From Tenacibaculum jejuense (GTDB lineage Bacteria; Bacteroidota; Bacteroidia; Flavobacteriales; Flavobacteriaceae): a stretch of DNA of 64,000 bases. This document shows, in pieces, positions 42,153 to 50,618 of this stretch. The translations under genes and the position numbers were made by a program. Under the pieces are notes generated by a model. It worked only from the letters and a program-made list of their open reading frames with translations. It was not told where the DNA came from and did no database searches. Location of the stretch: the NCBI RefSeq assembly GCF_900198195.1, contig NZ_LT899436.1, positions 620,001 through 684,000 on the forward strand. Reading direction: 5' to 3'. Position 1 is the first letter of the stretch. Each line of letters begins with the position of its first letter.

Positions 42153-45100
42153 TATTTAGTTTCTATATAAGATTCTGATATTACAATTTGTGGTTTACTA
42201 AAAAGTGATGCTCTTTGTTGTTTTATTCTAGCAGTATCACTAAAGTTTAATGTTTTTAAAACATCGTTAAAAAGGTTTTCAATTACTTTCTGTGGGTCAT
42301 TTTCTGTATTGGACTTAAAAAACTTATTTAACTTGTTTGGCAACTGCCTATGTGAACCTTTATACACTTCATCTAAAGCTCTTTGTAATTGATTTTTTAT
42401 AAAATCATTTTCTGCTATTCCAATAAAAAATTCTAGTTGTGTAATAACCTTTTTTTCTGTAGCTGATAATTGAGCCTTTGTTACATTTTTGGTTTCAATA
42501 TTCTTTGCTATTGTTTTAAAATGCTTAAGGGCTTTAGATACTTGTTTATGGTGGTTTTCTGGAAGCTTAACAGCTTTTTCTTTGGTATTAGTCTTAAATA
42601 TTTTTGCAGCGTTTACAAACGTTAATTCGTGTACTATATCATTTTCATCTGTCTTATAAAAAACTCCAGGATGCCCTTCACTTTTTATATAAGTAATGGA
42701 TGCGTTATCTACATTAATAAACGAATCTATATTATCTGTTTTACGAGCTAGGCGTGACTTTTTAGGAATGTTTTTTATTTCGTTGAACTTATTGATATTA
42801 TTCTTTTTAAAGTCTCTTAATTCCTGTAAAAATAACAACGTTTCATTTATCTCTTCTTTTAGTTTAGAACCATATAAACCAGCTTCGCCTACTTCTTCTA
42901 ATTGCGAATAAATTTGACTATCCTCTCCAAAAGCACTATGGAAAGCTTGAAGTTTTTTAATGGCAGTATTTGTTAGTTTAATTTGGTTGTCTGACTTGTC
43001 GGATGGATAAAAATTGAAAACGTGTATTTCATCTGCTTCTGTACCAATACGATTTACACGCCCTATGCGTTGCATTAATCGTGTTGAGTTCCAAGGCACA
43101 TCATAATTTACAATAACATTAGAACGGTGCAAGTTGATACCCTCTGCTAGTACTTCTGTTGTAAATATGATATTGTAATCATTTTTCCAATCTGATTTAT
43201 CTTGATTTGCATCAAAATTTTCTATTATTATAGGAAACTTGTCTTTACGGTTATCTGCACTAATGGTAAGTATTTTTTTTAAGCCTATTTCGTTTAGCCT
43301 TTGGCTTACATATTCAATAGTTTCTTTAGATTCTGAAAAGACAACTAATTTGCCAGAATGATTGTTTTTTTTGTGTAGAAACTGAGTTTTTAAATCAACA
43401 ATAAACTTGTCTAATTTTGGGTCATAATTTATTTTATCCCAATCATTTACTAATTGTTCAATTTTCTTTTCGTCAGTTTTTAATAATTCAATAAAATCTT
43501 CTTTAAAATCTTCGACACTGTAAATTTGATTATTCCCACCTTTGTCATTTATTTTTTCTTCTAAAGCTTCATCATTCCCCTCATTTAAGTATTTATTAAC
43601 ATCAACATCTGGTGCAACGTAAATTTTATCATTTTCAAACATATTTATCATATGCTTTGTATTTCTATGAAGTCTTGATAACGACTTTTTAAAAGCATAA
43701 AAGCTACTCTCTAAACGCTTAACTAATAAGGTTTTCATTATGGCAGACAATCTATTTGAAATTGATGTTACATCTCCATAACGTTTTCTATCCTCCTCAT
43801 TTAATAAATACTCAATAGCTCTATATCTATAAAAACCTAAACCATCGGCAGGGTTTCTGTTCTCATCCATTGAAGTAAGCATTGTAATTGTAGTATCAAA
43901 TAATTGACTTAAATTATTATCAAATTCATAACGAACTTCATTCGGTGGATTTATTTTAGGAAATATAATACCTTGTTCAGTAATATCTTTTTTAAAGTCC
44001 TCATTATTTTCAATATCTGTTCGACTTCTTCGGATTACTAAAGGTTCAATTACTTTATCTCTAATTTTATCGAAGATAGCTTTTACTTTTTCTATATCTA
44101 AAATCTTATCCTTTTTTAACTCGTCGTACTCATCTTTAAGTGGTGTAAAGAATGATTGTAAATCTTTAACACTTGGAAGATTTGCATTTCTCTTATCTTG
44201 AAATAAATAGATTTGGTTTTCTATATCGGCAGGATGATTATTTAATGGCGTTGCAGAAAGTAACATTACTTTTTTACGAGTGTCGCCATTCGCTCCTGGT
44301 ATTCTCCTATCTGTTTTTGTAATGATTTGCAACTTCTCATACATATTTGATGTGTCATTTCTAAATTTATGAGCTTCATCAATTACGATTAAATCAAATT
44401 CATTAGGATTTGGATAGTCTAAATATTTATCTTCTAACACCTTATGTAAACTACCTGTAGATACAAACCAAACATTTTTTACAACTTGAAAATCTCGTAT
44501 TGTTTTTTTCCAGTTATCTTCTAATGCAGGAGGATAAACAATTAAAACTTTTGAATGGTAGCCGTTTTCAAAAACAAATTTCTTTGTAATAATAGATGCA
44601 ACTATAGTCTTACCTAAACCAACTACATCTGCCAAAAAGAAACCGTTATACTTCATTAGTTTTTCATAACCTTCTATAGCAGCTTCTGATTGATATGTTA
44701 ATTTCCTGTATTTGTCAGGTAATAATAAATCAATATTCGTTGGATCGTATTCTATTCGTTTTCCAAAATATTCAATAAGTAGTTTTATGTATAGTTCAAA
44801 AGGTGTAAACTTATCATTTAAATGAGTCTCTTTTTTTAGACCAGAAATATCTACAGGTAATATATCCACCGATTCATTCCAAAGTAATTCAAATTCCTCT
44901 GAAGCAAAACGAATATCATCGTAATCTCTTAATTCTACATTAAATTCATAATTAGATTTTGCACGAGAACCTAATCCAGATTCGGTAAGATTAGATGAGC
45001 CTGTTATTACACTTCCTGTAGAATATTCGTTAAAATCTTTGGGTTTGAATATATAAATTTTAGCGTGTAAGTTTTTTTCTGGATGCGCTTTAATTGTAAT

Positions 45101-45463
45101 TTTATTATTTACAATGTCCTGTATAAACTGAATTATCCCATCTTCAATTTCTTTAGAATAATCAGCATCTTGTATATCTTGTTTAAGCCTTTTTATAAAC
45201 TCATCTTTAGTTTCCTGCGGGTCTATTATATGTTGCTGACCTAGTGAATGGTATTTTTCTAAAATCACATCTACATTTATACCTACCAAAATGCGTATTT
45301 CTGGTATATTTTCTAAATATGTTCTTAACTTAAAATAACCTGTAGCTCTAAAATAGCCAACTAAAGCATCGAAATTATATATGTTAGGCAAGTTCTTAAA
45401 AACTCCCTCAAACTTTTTTAATAAGCTGTTATTCTCTTTATTGGTAAAAAACTTTGTTGACAT
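42152..45463 (-). CDS. PLD-nuclease / SNF2-type helicase fusion
   Basis: The 1103-residue protein joins an N-terminal phospholipase D-like domain (about 20-210) to a superfamily 2 helicase. The PLD part shows one HKD motif, NLHAKIYIF around 131 with SVITGSSNLTESGL about 20 residues later. The helicase has motif I LADVVGLGKT around 283, DEAH box VIDEAHKF around 362, motif III LLSATPLNN around 403, and motif VI MQRIGRVNRIG around 799 (DVPWNSTRLMQRIGR). The likely action is ATP-driven DNA translocation coupled to cleavage of unmodified DNA. It is 34 bases downstream of the XRE regulator and overlaps the methylase by one base. Confidence 0.92.
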   Translation of the reverse strand: MSTKFFTNKENNSLLKKFEGVFKNLPNIYNFDALVGYFRATGYFKLRTYLENIPEIRILVGINVDVILEKYHSLGQQHIIDPQETKDEFIKRLKQDIQDADYSKEIEDGIIQFIQDIVNNKITIKAHPEKNLHAKIYIFKPKDFNEYSTGSVITGSSNLTESGLGSRAKSNYEFNVELRDYDDIRFASEEFELLWNESVDILPVDISGLKKETHLNDKFTPFELYIKLLIEYFGKRIEYDPTNIDLLLPDKYRKLTYQSEAAIEGYEKLMKYNGFFLADVVGLGKTIVASIITKKFVFENGYHSKVLIVYPPALEDNWKKTIRDFQVVKNVWFVSTGSLHKVLEDKYLDYPNPNEFDLIVIDEAHKFRNDTSNMYEKLQIITKTDRRIPGANGDTRKKVMLLSATPLNNHPADIENQIYLFQDKRNANLPSVKDLQSFFTPLKDEYDELKKDKILDIEKVKAIFDKIRDKVIEPLVIRRSRTDIENNEDFKKDITEQGIIFPKINPPNEVRYEFDNNLSQLFDTTITMLTSMDENRNPADGLGFYRYRAIEYLLNEEDRKRYGDVTSISNRLSAIMKTLLVKRLESSFYAFKKSLSRLHRNTKHMINMFENDKIYVAPDVDVNKYLNEGNDEALEEKINDKGGNNQIYSVEDFKEDFIELLKTDEKKIEQLVNDWDKINYDPKLDKFIVDLKTQFLHKKNNHSGKLVVFSESKETIEYVSQRLNEIGLKKILTISADNRKDKFPIIIENFDANQDKSDWKNDYNIIFTTEVLAEGINLHRSNVIVNYDVPWNSTRLMQRIGRVNRIGTEADEIHVFNFYPSDKSDNQIKLTNTAIKKLQAFHSAFGEDSQIYSQLEEVGEAGLYGSKLKEEINETLLFLQELRDFKKNNINKFNEIKNIPKKSRLARKTDNIDSFINVDNASITYIKSEGHPGVFYKTDENDIVHELTFVNAAKIFKTNTKEKAVKLPENHHKQVSKALKHFKTIAKNIETKNVTKAQLSATEKKVITQLEFFIGIAENDFIKNQLQRALDEVYKGSHRQLPNKLNKFFKSNTENDPQKVIENLFNDVLKTLNFSDTARIKQQRASLFSKPQIVISESYIETK

Positions 45464-45497
45464 TAATTTAATTCACTTTGAATATTTATAAACCACC

Positions 45498-45779
45498 TTA
45501 TTCACTTAATCTTTCAAGAACTACCCTAATACTCTTTTCAGCGATATCTTCATCTTGAACTGTTCTAAAAACTTTATCTGCGAGCCATAATATTTGTAAT
45601 TCTACCTCATTAATTTTAAAGAAAGATGCTAGTTTAGAAAGATGCTCTCTGTTTAAAGATTTCTTATCAAGTTCTATTTGACTTATAAAAGAACCATCCA
45701 AACCTATTACATATCCAACCTCTCTTTGTTTTAAGCCTTTAGCTTCTCGTAATTCTTTTAGTTTACCACCTAAAGTCAT
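45498..45779 (-). CDS. XRE-family transcriptional regulator (controller-type)
   Basis: The 93-residue protein has a helix-turn-helix at residues 4-62 (LGGKLKELREAKGLKQREVGYVIGLDGSFISQIELDKKSLN...), the fold of lambda Cro/XRE proteins. The C-terminal 30 residues are helical. It is the first gene of the defence operon (next ATG 34 bases away) and so resembles controller proteins that time expression of restriction after methylation. An ATG start, with no clear ribosome-binding site, as usual here. Confidence 0.88.
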   Translation of the reverse strand: MTLGGKLKELREAKGLKQREVGYVIGLDGSFISQIELDKKSLNREHLSKLASFFKINEVELQILWLADKVFRTVQDEDIAEKSIRVVLERLSE

Positions 45780-45900
45780 TGTACTGAAATTAAAACGTTC
45801 TTAAACTTGTCAAATATAATTAATGTTATTACACTAAATCCGTTTTCAATAATTAAATTTATGGCAGACACAAGAAAGAAAAGAAGTATTTAAAGCTACT

Positions 45901-46017
45901 TTAATTTAGGGAATCTTTAATTTCAAGCAGGCAAAGTTTAATGTTTTCTTTTTCTAGAAAATCATGATTTTTTATAAAATCTATAAATTTTGAAACTATT
46001 TCGTCTTTGTTATCCAT
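45901..46017 (-). CDS. Possible very small protein (38 residues)
   Basis: ATG at 46017 to TAA at 45901. The product DNKDEIVSKFIDFIKNHDF followed by LEKENIKLCLLEIKDSLN is an amphipathic, charged helix pair with a composition like real flavobacterial proteins. There is no family match I recognise and no clear ribosome-binding site. It could be a small regulator ahead of the defence operon. Confidence 0.35.
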   Translation of the reverse strand: MDNKDEIVSKFIDFIKNHDFLEKENIKLCLLEIKDSLN

Positions 46018-46257
46018 AGTACAATTTTATTGACTTTAAAATCAAACAAGACAATCCATATAGACATTTTTTAAAAAAATGGTCCGAAAGAAAGTTGTTA
46101 GGGTTATCTCTTACAATTGTTGTATTAGAGCATCCAACCTTAAATTTTCTTCACTGAATTAGCAACAAATTCTTCTTGAGCCTTTGTCACCAATTCTTAA
46201 AAATTCAAGATTGGACTAATACATTTTAAGGGGTTAATAATAAATGAAGCCTTTATC

Positions 46258-46279
46258 GTTTTTCGGGACAGCGAAAAAC
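46258..46279. repeat. Perfect hairpin GTTTTTCG / CGAAAAAC
   Basis: Eight-base perfect arms around GGACAG. There is no T run, so a terminator is unlikely. It belongs to a cluster of inverted repeats; possible oriT or regulatory structure. Confidence 0.6.
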
Positions 46280-46285
46280 GGGCAG

Positions 46286-46324
46286 GATATAAGCATTTCT
46301 AATTTGAAATCTTTTGCTTATATC
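46286..46324. repeat. Inverted repeat GATATAAGCA / TGCTTATATC
   Basis: Ten-base perfect arms, with a second inner stem TTTC / GAAA; directly follows the hairpin at 46258. Confidence 0.6.
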
Positions 46325-46390
46325 GCTTAACTCACCGTACACGATAACACAAAACCCTTCAAAAGAACTGCTAAATATCCTAATAGAACT

Positions 46391-46499
46391 TGTCAAGACT
46401 ATACAAGTTTTCTAAAGAAATGAGGTATCTACTTCCTTGAAAATACAAGTATTTTACTACGTCGCAAACACTCCTAATTTCTCTAGAAAAGTCTTGACA
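46391..46499. repeat. Long imperfect inverted repeat TGTCAAGACT ... AGTCTTGACA
   Basis: Ten-base perfect outer arms (46391-46400 and 46490-46499) are followed inward by a second pair of 18-base arms matching at 16 positions (TTTTCTAAAGAAATGAGG and its complement). A central palindrome AAAATAC-AA-GTATTTT lies at 46440-46455. Confidence 0.6.
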
Positions 46500-46593
46500 A
46501 AACCTACTTCATTTATTGTGCTATGCACGCAAGAAAGAAACAAACACCCCTTAAAATTTAATGAAAGGGTTTGAAATTCTTAAAACGTGAATT

Positions 46594-46812
46594 ATGGTAT
46601 CATTGAAAACATTAAAAGAATACGACTTCAACAGGATAACGGATTATTACGAGTACATCCTATTGTCTATTGTAAACGGACAACGAAAACAAGCAGAAAG
46701 GCTTACTAAAAAGCTATCAACTACTCAAAAAATAGATGCTTTTGAGTATTTGGAGAATTACCCTAACAAAGCAGCTTTAGAGTGCAAAACTCTCATTTTA
46801 AATAGCATTTAA
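46594..46812 (+). CDS. Small hypothetical protein of the element
   Basis: A 72-residue soluble helical protein (DYYEYILLSIVNGQRKQAERLTKKLS in the middle, ending NKAALECKTLILNSI). Similar short proteins precede the DUF6908 gene in Bacteroidota conjugative elements, but I cannot name a family. It is first in a run of five plus-strand genes. Confidence 0.65.
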   Translation: MVSLKTLKEYDFNRITDYYEYILLSIVNGQRKQAERLTKKLSTTQKIDAFEYLENYPNKAALECKTLILNSI

Positions 46813-46843
46813 CCTTACTAGTACAACCTGAAAAAATCATACA

Positions 46844-47248
46844 ATGAAAATTCTAAATAAAACAGCCACTAATATCTTTTTAAGGTTAGTAGCATTAGCC
46901 AAAGAAAATAACGGATATGTAAAGCTAGATAATAAAAAAGGTGTTATGCCTTTAATTGTCGAGAAAGTTGAACAGATAGAGGATTATGAAATATACTCCC
47001 TTGCTCATTATGGTACACAAAATGGAGATTTAATGGCAGACCCTGAAATGTGTTTCCTTTTAGCCCAAAATGACAAAGACACTATAGTAATGCCTTACAG
47101 TTTTCGTAACGATTATATGGGTATAGATCAAATAGACTTATTTATTGAGAATGGAAAGATAAAAGGGATTAGGCATAAGGCGGTAACTAAGAATGTTGCC
47201 TTTGCTAATACATGGCTTAAAAACATACAAAATCAACAACTAATTTAA
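46844..47248 (+). CDS. DUF6908-like element protein
   Basis: This 134-residue protein has the MPLIVEKVEQIED, SLAHYGTQNGDLMADPEMCFL and PYSFRNDYMGIDQ segments that I associate with DUF6908 proteins of mobile elements in Bacteroidota. No catalytic motif is known. It lies between two other small element genes (gaps of 31 and 11 bases). Confidence 0.75.
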   Translation: MKILNKTATNIFLRLVALAKENNGYVKLDNKKGVMPLIVEKVEQIEDYEIYSLAHYGTQNGDLMADPEMCFLLAQNDKDTIVMPYSFRNDYMGIDQIDLFIENGKIKGIRHKAVTKNVAFANTWLKNIQNQQLI

Positions 47249-47259
47249 AATCAAAATGT

Positions 47260-47487
47260 ATGAATGTTCGTGAAGAAATCAAGCAAAAAGGAAAAACCAT
47301 TTTACAAGGCAATGAAGGAAGTTTAAAAGTAATTTTTAATAACCTAATAGGTGAGAATATAAAAGGAGTAGTATATCAAGAATACCTTAAAAATATAGCT
47401 TTCAATGTCGGTTTTGATTATGGTAAAATAATGTTTTTTAAAGATAAAAAGCTAATTGAAATAGGAATAATAAAAAAACAAGCATGA
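47260..47487 (+). CDS. Small hypothetical element protein
   Basis: A 75-residue, basic, soluble protein (NVREEIKQKGKTILQGNEGS... ending IEIGIIKKQA). It overlaps the next gene by 4 bases, supporting a real, co-translated gene. Family unknown. Confidence 0.6.
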   Translation: MNVREEIKQKGKTILQGNEGSLKVIFNNLIGENIKGVVYQEYLKNIAFNVGFDYGKIMFFKDKKLIEIGIIKKQA

Positions 47488-47714
47488 TTATGAAAGTCTT
47501 ACCAAATACAATTATAAAAATACTGCTACTTCTAGCACTAGGATATTTACTATCAAATATCATAACAAGAGAAGCAATTGTTGTTATTGCTCTTTTAGCT
47601 ACGGTTTCTATAGTACGTTGGTTGTTCAGTTTTGCTTTTTCATTATTATTCATAGTGGTTAAATGGGCTTGTATTATAGGTGAGATTGCTTTGTTAGCAT
47701 CAATTATTTGGTAG
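47484..47714 (+). CDS. Small membrane protein of the element
   Basis: A 76-residue protein with three hydrophobic segments, at about 8-24 (IIKILLLLALGYLLSNI), 28-42 and 50-75 (FAFSLLFIVVKWACIIGEIALLASIIW). It overlaps the preceding gene by 4 bases. Unknown function. Confidence 0.6.
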   Translation: MIMKVLPNTIIKILLLLALGYLLSNIITREAIVVIALLATVSIVRWLFSFAFSLLFIVVKWACIIGEIALLASIIW

Positions 47715-47810
47715 CTAAAGAAAATTAAATGAGTAGGTTTTTTTCAAGTGAATTGCCCAAATGAATATCGAAGGGAAGTTTACAAATTACGATTCAAAAA
47801 AATAAAAATA

Positions 47811-48260
47811 ATGAGATTACAAGTCAACGAAATAAAGATTAGTTATAAACAAGGTTTGCCATCTTCTAAATGGTTAAAAATTAATAGTTCAGATTCTGCT
47901 GCTCAATTACTTTTTGAGCATTGGGATAAAGACACTATCGGGATTCAAGAAAGCTTCAAAGTACTTTTATTGAACAATAGTAATAAGGCTAAAGGTATAT
48001 ATCAACTTTCACAGGGAGGAATTACCTCTACGTTAATAGATCTTAGAATTTTGTTTGCAGTTATTCTAAAATCGTTATCCGTAGCTGTAATTTTAGCACA
48101 CAACCACCCAAGTGGAAAACTAAACCCTAGTGAGGCAGATCAAAACCTAACAAGAAGAATTAAACAAGCCGCAGAGCTATTTGATATTAAGGTTTTAGAC
48201 CATCTTATACTTGCTCCTAATGGTAATTACTACAGTTTTGCAGATAACGGAATTTTGTAA
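47811..48260 (+). CDS. radC: RadC-like JAB-domain protein
   Basis: I place the start at the ATG at 47811 (149 residues, RLQVNEIKISYKQG); an in-frame GTG at 47748 would add 21 residues of poor quality. The JAMM metal motif is HNHPSGKLNPSEADQNL with the Asp further on in LDHLILA. RadC-family JAB proteins are frequent passengers of Bacteroidota conjugative elements; a metallopeptidase or nuclease role has not been settled. It is the last of the small plus-strand genes. Confidence 0.88.
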   Translation: MRLQVNEIKISYKQGLPSSKWLKINSSDSAAQLLFEHWDKDTIGIQESFKVLLLNNSNKAKGIYQLSQGGITSTLIDLRILFAVILKSLSVAVILAHNHPSGKLNPSEADQNLTRRIKQAAELFDIKVLDHLILAPNGNYYSFADNGIL

Positions 48261-48643
48261 ACTATAAAACTAAATTATAGCTTGTAATCACATGCTAAAT
48301 GAAGAGAAATTCATTGAGTATATGATTTTTAAAAAATAACTAATTAGTGAATTAAAAAAGGAGGTATTTTTATGTACCCCCTTTGAACTTCTTTTCTTTA
48401 ATAATTGCGAAGAAAGAAAAGAAGCAAAAGAACTTCGCTTGGACGAATTGTTTTTTCTTTATTTTCAATACATCTAGTACAGATAGGCTCTTTTAATTTC
48501 TTCCAATTAAGATTTAAAAATTGATTTTTCTAAAAAGGGATATGCCTTCCTAATAGTAATATCATTTTCCTCACTCTTAAAAGGCTTTCCTATTTTGCCC
48601 CAAAAAAATTACCTAGCGTACAACAATTCAAGAAAATTGAAAA
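48261..48643. other. Intergenic region between convergent radC-like gene and tra operon end
   Basis: About 380 bases without a gene. An inverted repeat CTTCTTTTCTTT / AAAGAAAAGAAG has 12-base perfect arms (48388-48399, 48413-48424). A weak hairpin AAAGGAGGTA / TACCCCCTTT lies before it. These may act as transcription stop signals between the convergent units. Confidence 0.55.
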
Positions 48644-49075
48644 TTAATCGTCCGTTTGTATCTGTGTTCTAAATTCAAAACTCACCTTTTCAGATTGCCC
48701 AAAATTGTCTTCTATGTATACATCAAATTGATGGTTTTCTGTAGAATTAGCGGTGTAATATAACCGAAATGTGTCTTTGTTTAAAGGATATAAATCATTA
48801 GGAGTTTCTAATGGTTTATCTTCTAAAAATAACCATCCCTTTCCTTCATTTTGAAAAAAACGAATCTTAAAAATAGCATCTTTATAATCTCCTTGTTTGT
48901 CCAAAGTACAACGTATCTCTACGGTTTCATTTTTAACAATCTCTTCAGGGATTGGTAAATGGGTTAATTGGTACGAATAAGCCTTTTGAATATCTAATTC
49001 TTCCTTGCTACAAGCAGTAGCCAATATGGAAGAAATAATGAAGATAACGAGCCCTAAAACTGATATGATTTTCAT
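48644..49075 (-). CDS. traQ: Conjugative transfer protein TraQ (DUF3872)
   Basis: The 143-residue lipoprotein-like protein has a signal ending ATACSKEELD. It contains QLTHLPIPEEIVKNETVEIRCTLDKQG and FRLYYTANSTENHQFDVYIEDNFGQ, as in TraQ of Bacteroidota conjugative elements. It probably sits in the outer membrane or periplasm as part of the transfer machine. It is the last tra gene, following traO by 13 bases. Confidence 0.88.
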   Translation of the reverse strand: MKIISVLGLVIFIISSILATACSKEELDIQKAYSYQLTHLPIPEEIVKNETVEIRCTLDKQGDYKDAIFKIRFFQNEGKGWLFLEDKPLETPNDLYPLNKDTFRLYYTANSTENHQFDVYIEDNFGQSEKVSFEFRTQIQTDD

Positions 49076-49088
49076 TTTATTTTGAATT

Positions 49089-49658
49089 TTAATTTATAAA
49101 TATGCGTGTTCCTATCCCGAACTGTGATTGCCATTGTGCTAATTCACTTTTTGGGATATAGTTTACTTCAGAAAAAGCAAATAGTACCCAACGGTTTGAT
49201 AGATAGGTTTCAATTGAAAGTGTTGCTTTTCCTCCGTAAACAAATCCAGAACGGTTGTTAAGCGTTGCTCCATCTTGTAATAATGAGGTGTCGTTATTAA
49301 ATACTTCGTAGCCAGCTATACCTGAGATTCCTGTATACACTAAAAAATTCTTTTGATAATTACTAAAAGTTTGTAAAAAGTATCCAATGTTCCCATTGTA
49401 AAACTCGTAGGGTAATTTTTGGTTTTTATAATCAAAAGTTTTTCGCTGATACGCCGATTCAAACTTCCAGTAATTCCCTTTTTTTGTGTTAGTAATTACC
49501 CCTAACTGAAAACTAAAATTTTCTGATATAGCATCCGTTGAGTTTGTAGGAATTGCACCCGATAGTTGTATAGCCGTTTCACCTCCTAAAAGACGTTGTG
49601 CATGAATAGGACTTATAAGTAGCATAAGTCCTATTACAATTATGAACCTTATTTCCAT
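49089..49658 (-). CDS. traO: Conjugative transfer protein TraO
   Basis: The 189-residue protein has a signal peptide (1-20, ending SPIHAQ) and beta-rich outer-membrane segments (GGETAIQLSGAIPTN, VLFAFSEVNYIPKSELAQWQ). It ends with GTRIFIN, as in TraO. TraO is thought to be an outer-membrane protein of the mating apparatus. Its start lies inside traN by 10 bases. Confidence 0.9.
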   Translation of the reverse strand: MEIRFIIVIGLMLLISPIHAQRLLGGETAIQLSGAIPTNSTDAISENFSFQLGVITNTKKGNYWKFESAYQRKTFDYKNQKLPYEFYNGNIGYFLQTFSNYQKNFLVYTGISGIAGYEVFNNDTSLLQDGATLNNRSGFVYGGKATLSIETYLSNRWVLFAFSEVNYIPKSELAQWQSQFGIGTRIFIN

Positions 49659-50569
49659 CTCAACTGTAAATTTTCAATAGTACGAGCTTTATCCCAATCT
49701 TTACTTTCTAATAGGAAAGTTTGATGCCTTCCACCATTCTTTTCAAACACACTTACTTCTAGCAATTTATCATTAGGTAAGGTTATTTTGCCCAAACAAA
49801 ATATGGTACGTTCCTTACTTTTTTTATCCACCTTATCCATTGAATGAAAAACACGGACTGGAGAAAGGGGTACTTCTTGAATGGCTGTTTGCTTCAAAAG
49901 TTTTTTATCTATTATTTTAAAACTGATGAAGTCGATCTCAAAGGGTGTTTTAGAACGATTTTTTAGTTCTGTGTGGAAATACAGCAAGCCTTTTTCTACA
50001 TACAAACCTTTTAATCGAAATTGAATTCGTGCTTTTTTTGCCCCAATATGACGGATATGGGTGTCATTATTATTATAAATAGTGCGCATTACTAAATCTA
50101 CCCAACGAGGAGATTCATTGCCTAATTCCTCAAAAAATACAGTTTGTTTATTGGGTTGTACTTGGGCATCTTTTAATACTACTTCATTCATGTCAATATT
50201 GAGTTTCTCTGGTTCATCAACATATTTCACATTAAAAGCATAGAAACTCCCATCCGCACAAATGACTGTAAGACTTGTTTCGGTATCAAAATATTCTTTG
50301 TTGGCTTTGATACGCAGTACATTTTCTGCTTGTTTTGCTTTTCCTGCAATAATATTATTACTACCTAAGTCAACATAGCGAATTGGAGATTTGAATAATA
50401 AATGTGAGGTTTTATGAAAACTAACTTCTAGTCCAAAAGGAACAATCATTTCTTGGTAAGAAAAAGGTTGGCTCAATCCTTTGAACAGGTCATTAGATGC
50501 TTTTTCTTGTGCGGTTAAACTGCTATATATCATTGTGAAGATGATACTTGCTAAAATTAAATGTTTCAT
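49649..50569 (-). CDS. traN: Conjugative transfer protein TraN (VirB9-like)
   Basis: I use the ATG at 50569, where a signal peptide begins (KHLILASIIFTMIYSSLTAQ); a longer open frame starts at 50650 but its extra part overlaps the traM-traN junction. The protein is 306 residues and DUF4138-like, with ISFHKTSHLLFKSPIRYVDLGS. It forms part of the periplasmic and outer-membrane core of the type IV secretion channel, comparable to VirB9. Downstream it overlaps traO by 10 bases. Confidence 0.9.
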   Translation of the reverse strand: MKHLILASIIFTMIYSSLTAQEKASNDLFKGLSQPFSYQEMIVPFGLEVSFHKTSHLLFKSPIRYVDLGSNNIIAGKAKQAENVLRIKANKEYFDTETSLTVICADGSFYAFNVKYVDEPEKLNIDMNEVVLKDAQVQPNKQTVFFEELGNESPRWVDLVMRTIYNNNDTHIRHIGAKKARIQFRLKGLYVEKGLLYFHTELKNRSKTPFEIDFISFKIIDKKLLKQTAIQEVPLSPVRVFHSMDKVDKKSKERTIFCLGKITLPNDKLLEVSVFEKNGGRHQTFLLESKDWDKARTIENLQLRWK

Positions 50570-50618
50570 ACGATTTGAAATTTGTGATACTGTGTAAGCA
50601 GTATCGATTAATAAAAAA

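Larger units (their letters stand above)
45780..46593. other. Largely non-coding element DNA with inverted repeats
   Basis: About 800 bases between the XRE gene and the next plus-strand gene. It contains one possible 38-codon minus-strand ORF and a cluster of inverted repeats (46258-46499), listed separately. No tRNA and no known family. Confidence 0.6.

Noticed and set aside
36025..45779. BREX, DISARM or classical type I restriction
   Set aside because: No PglZ, BrxC, DUF1998 (DrmB) or separate HsdS gene is present; the gene set only partly resembles these.
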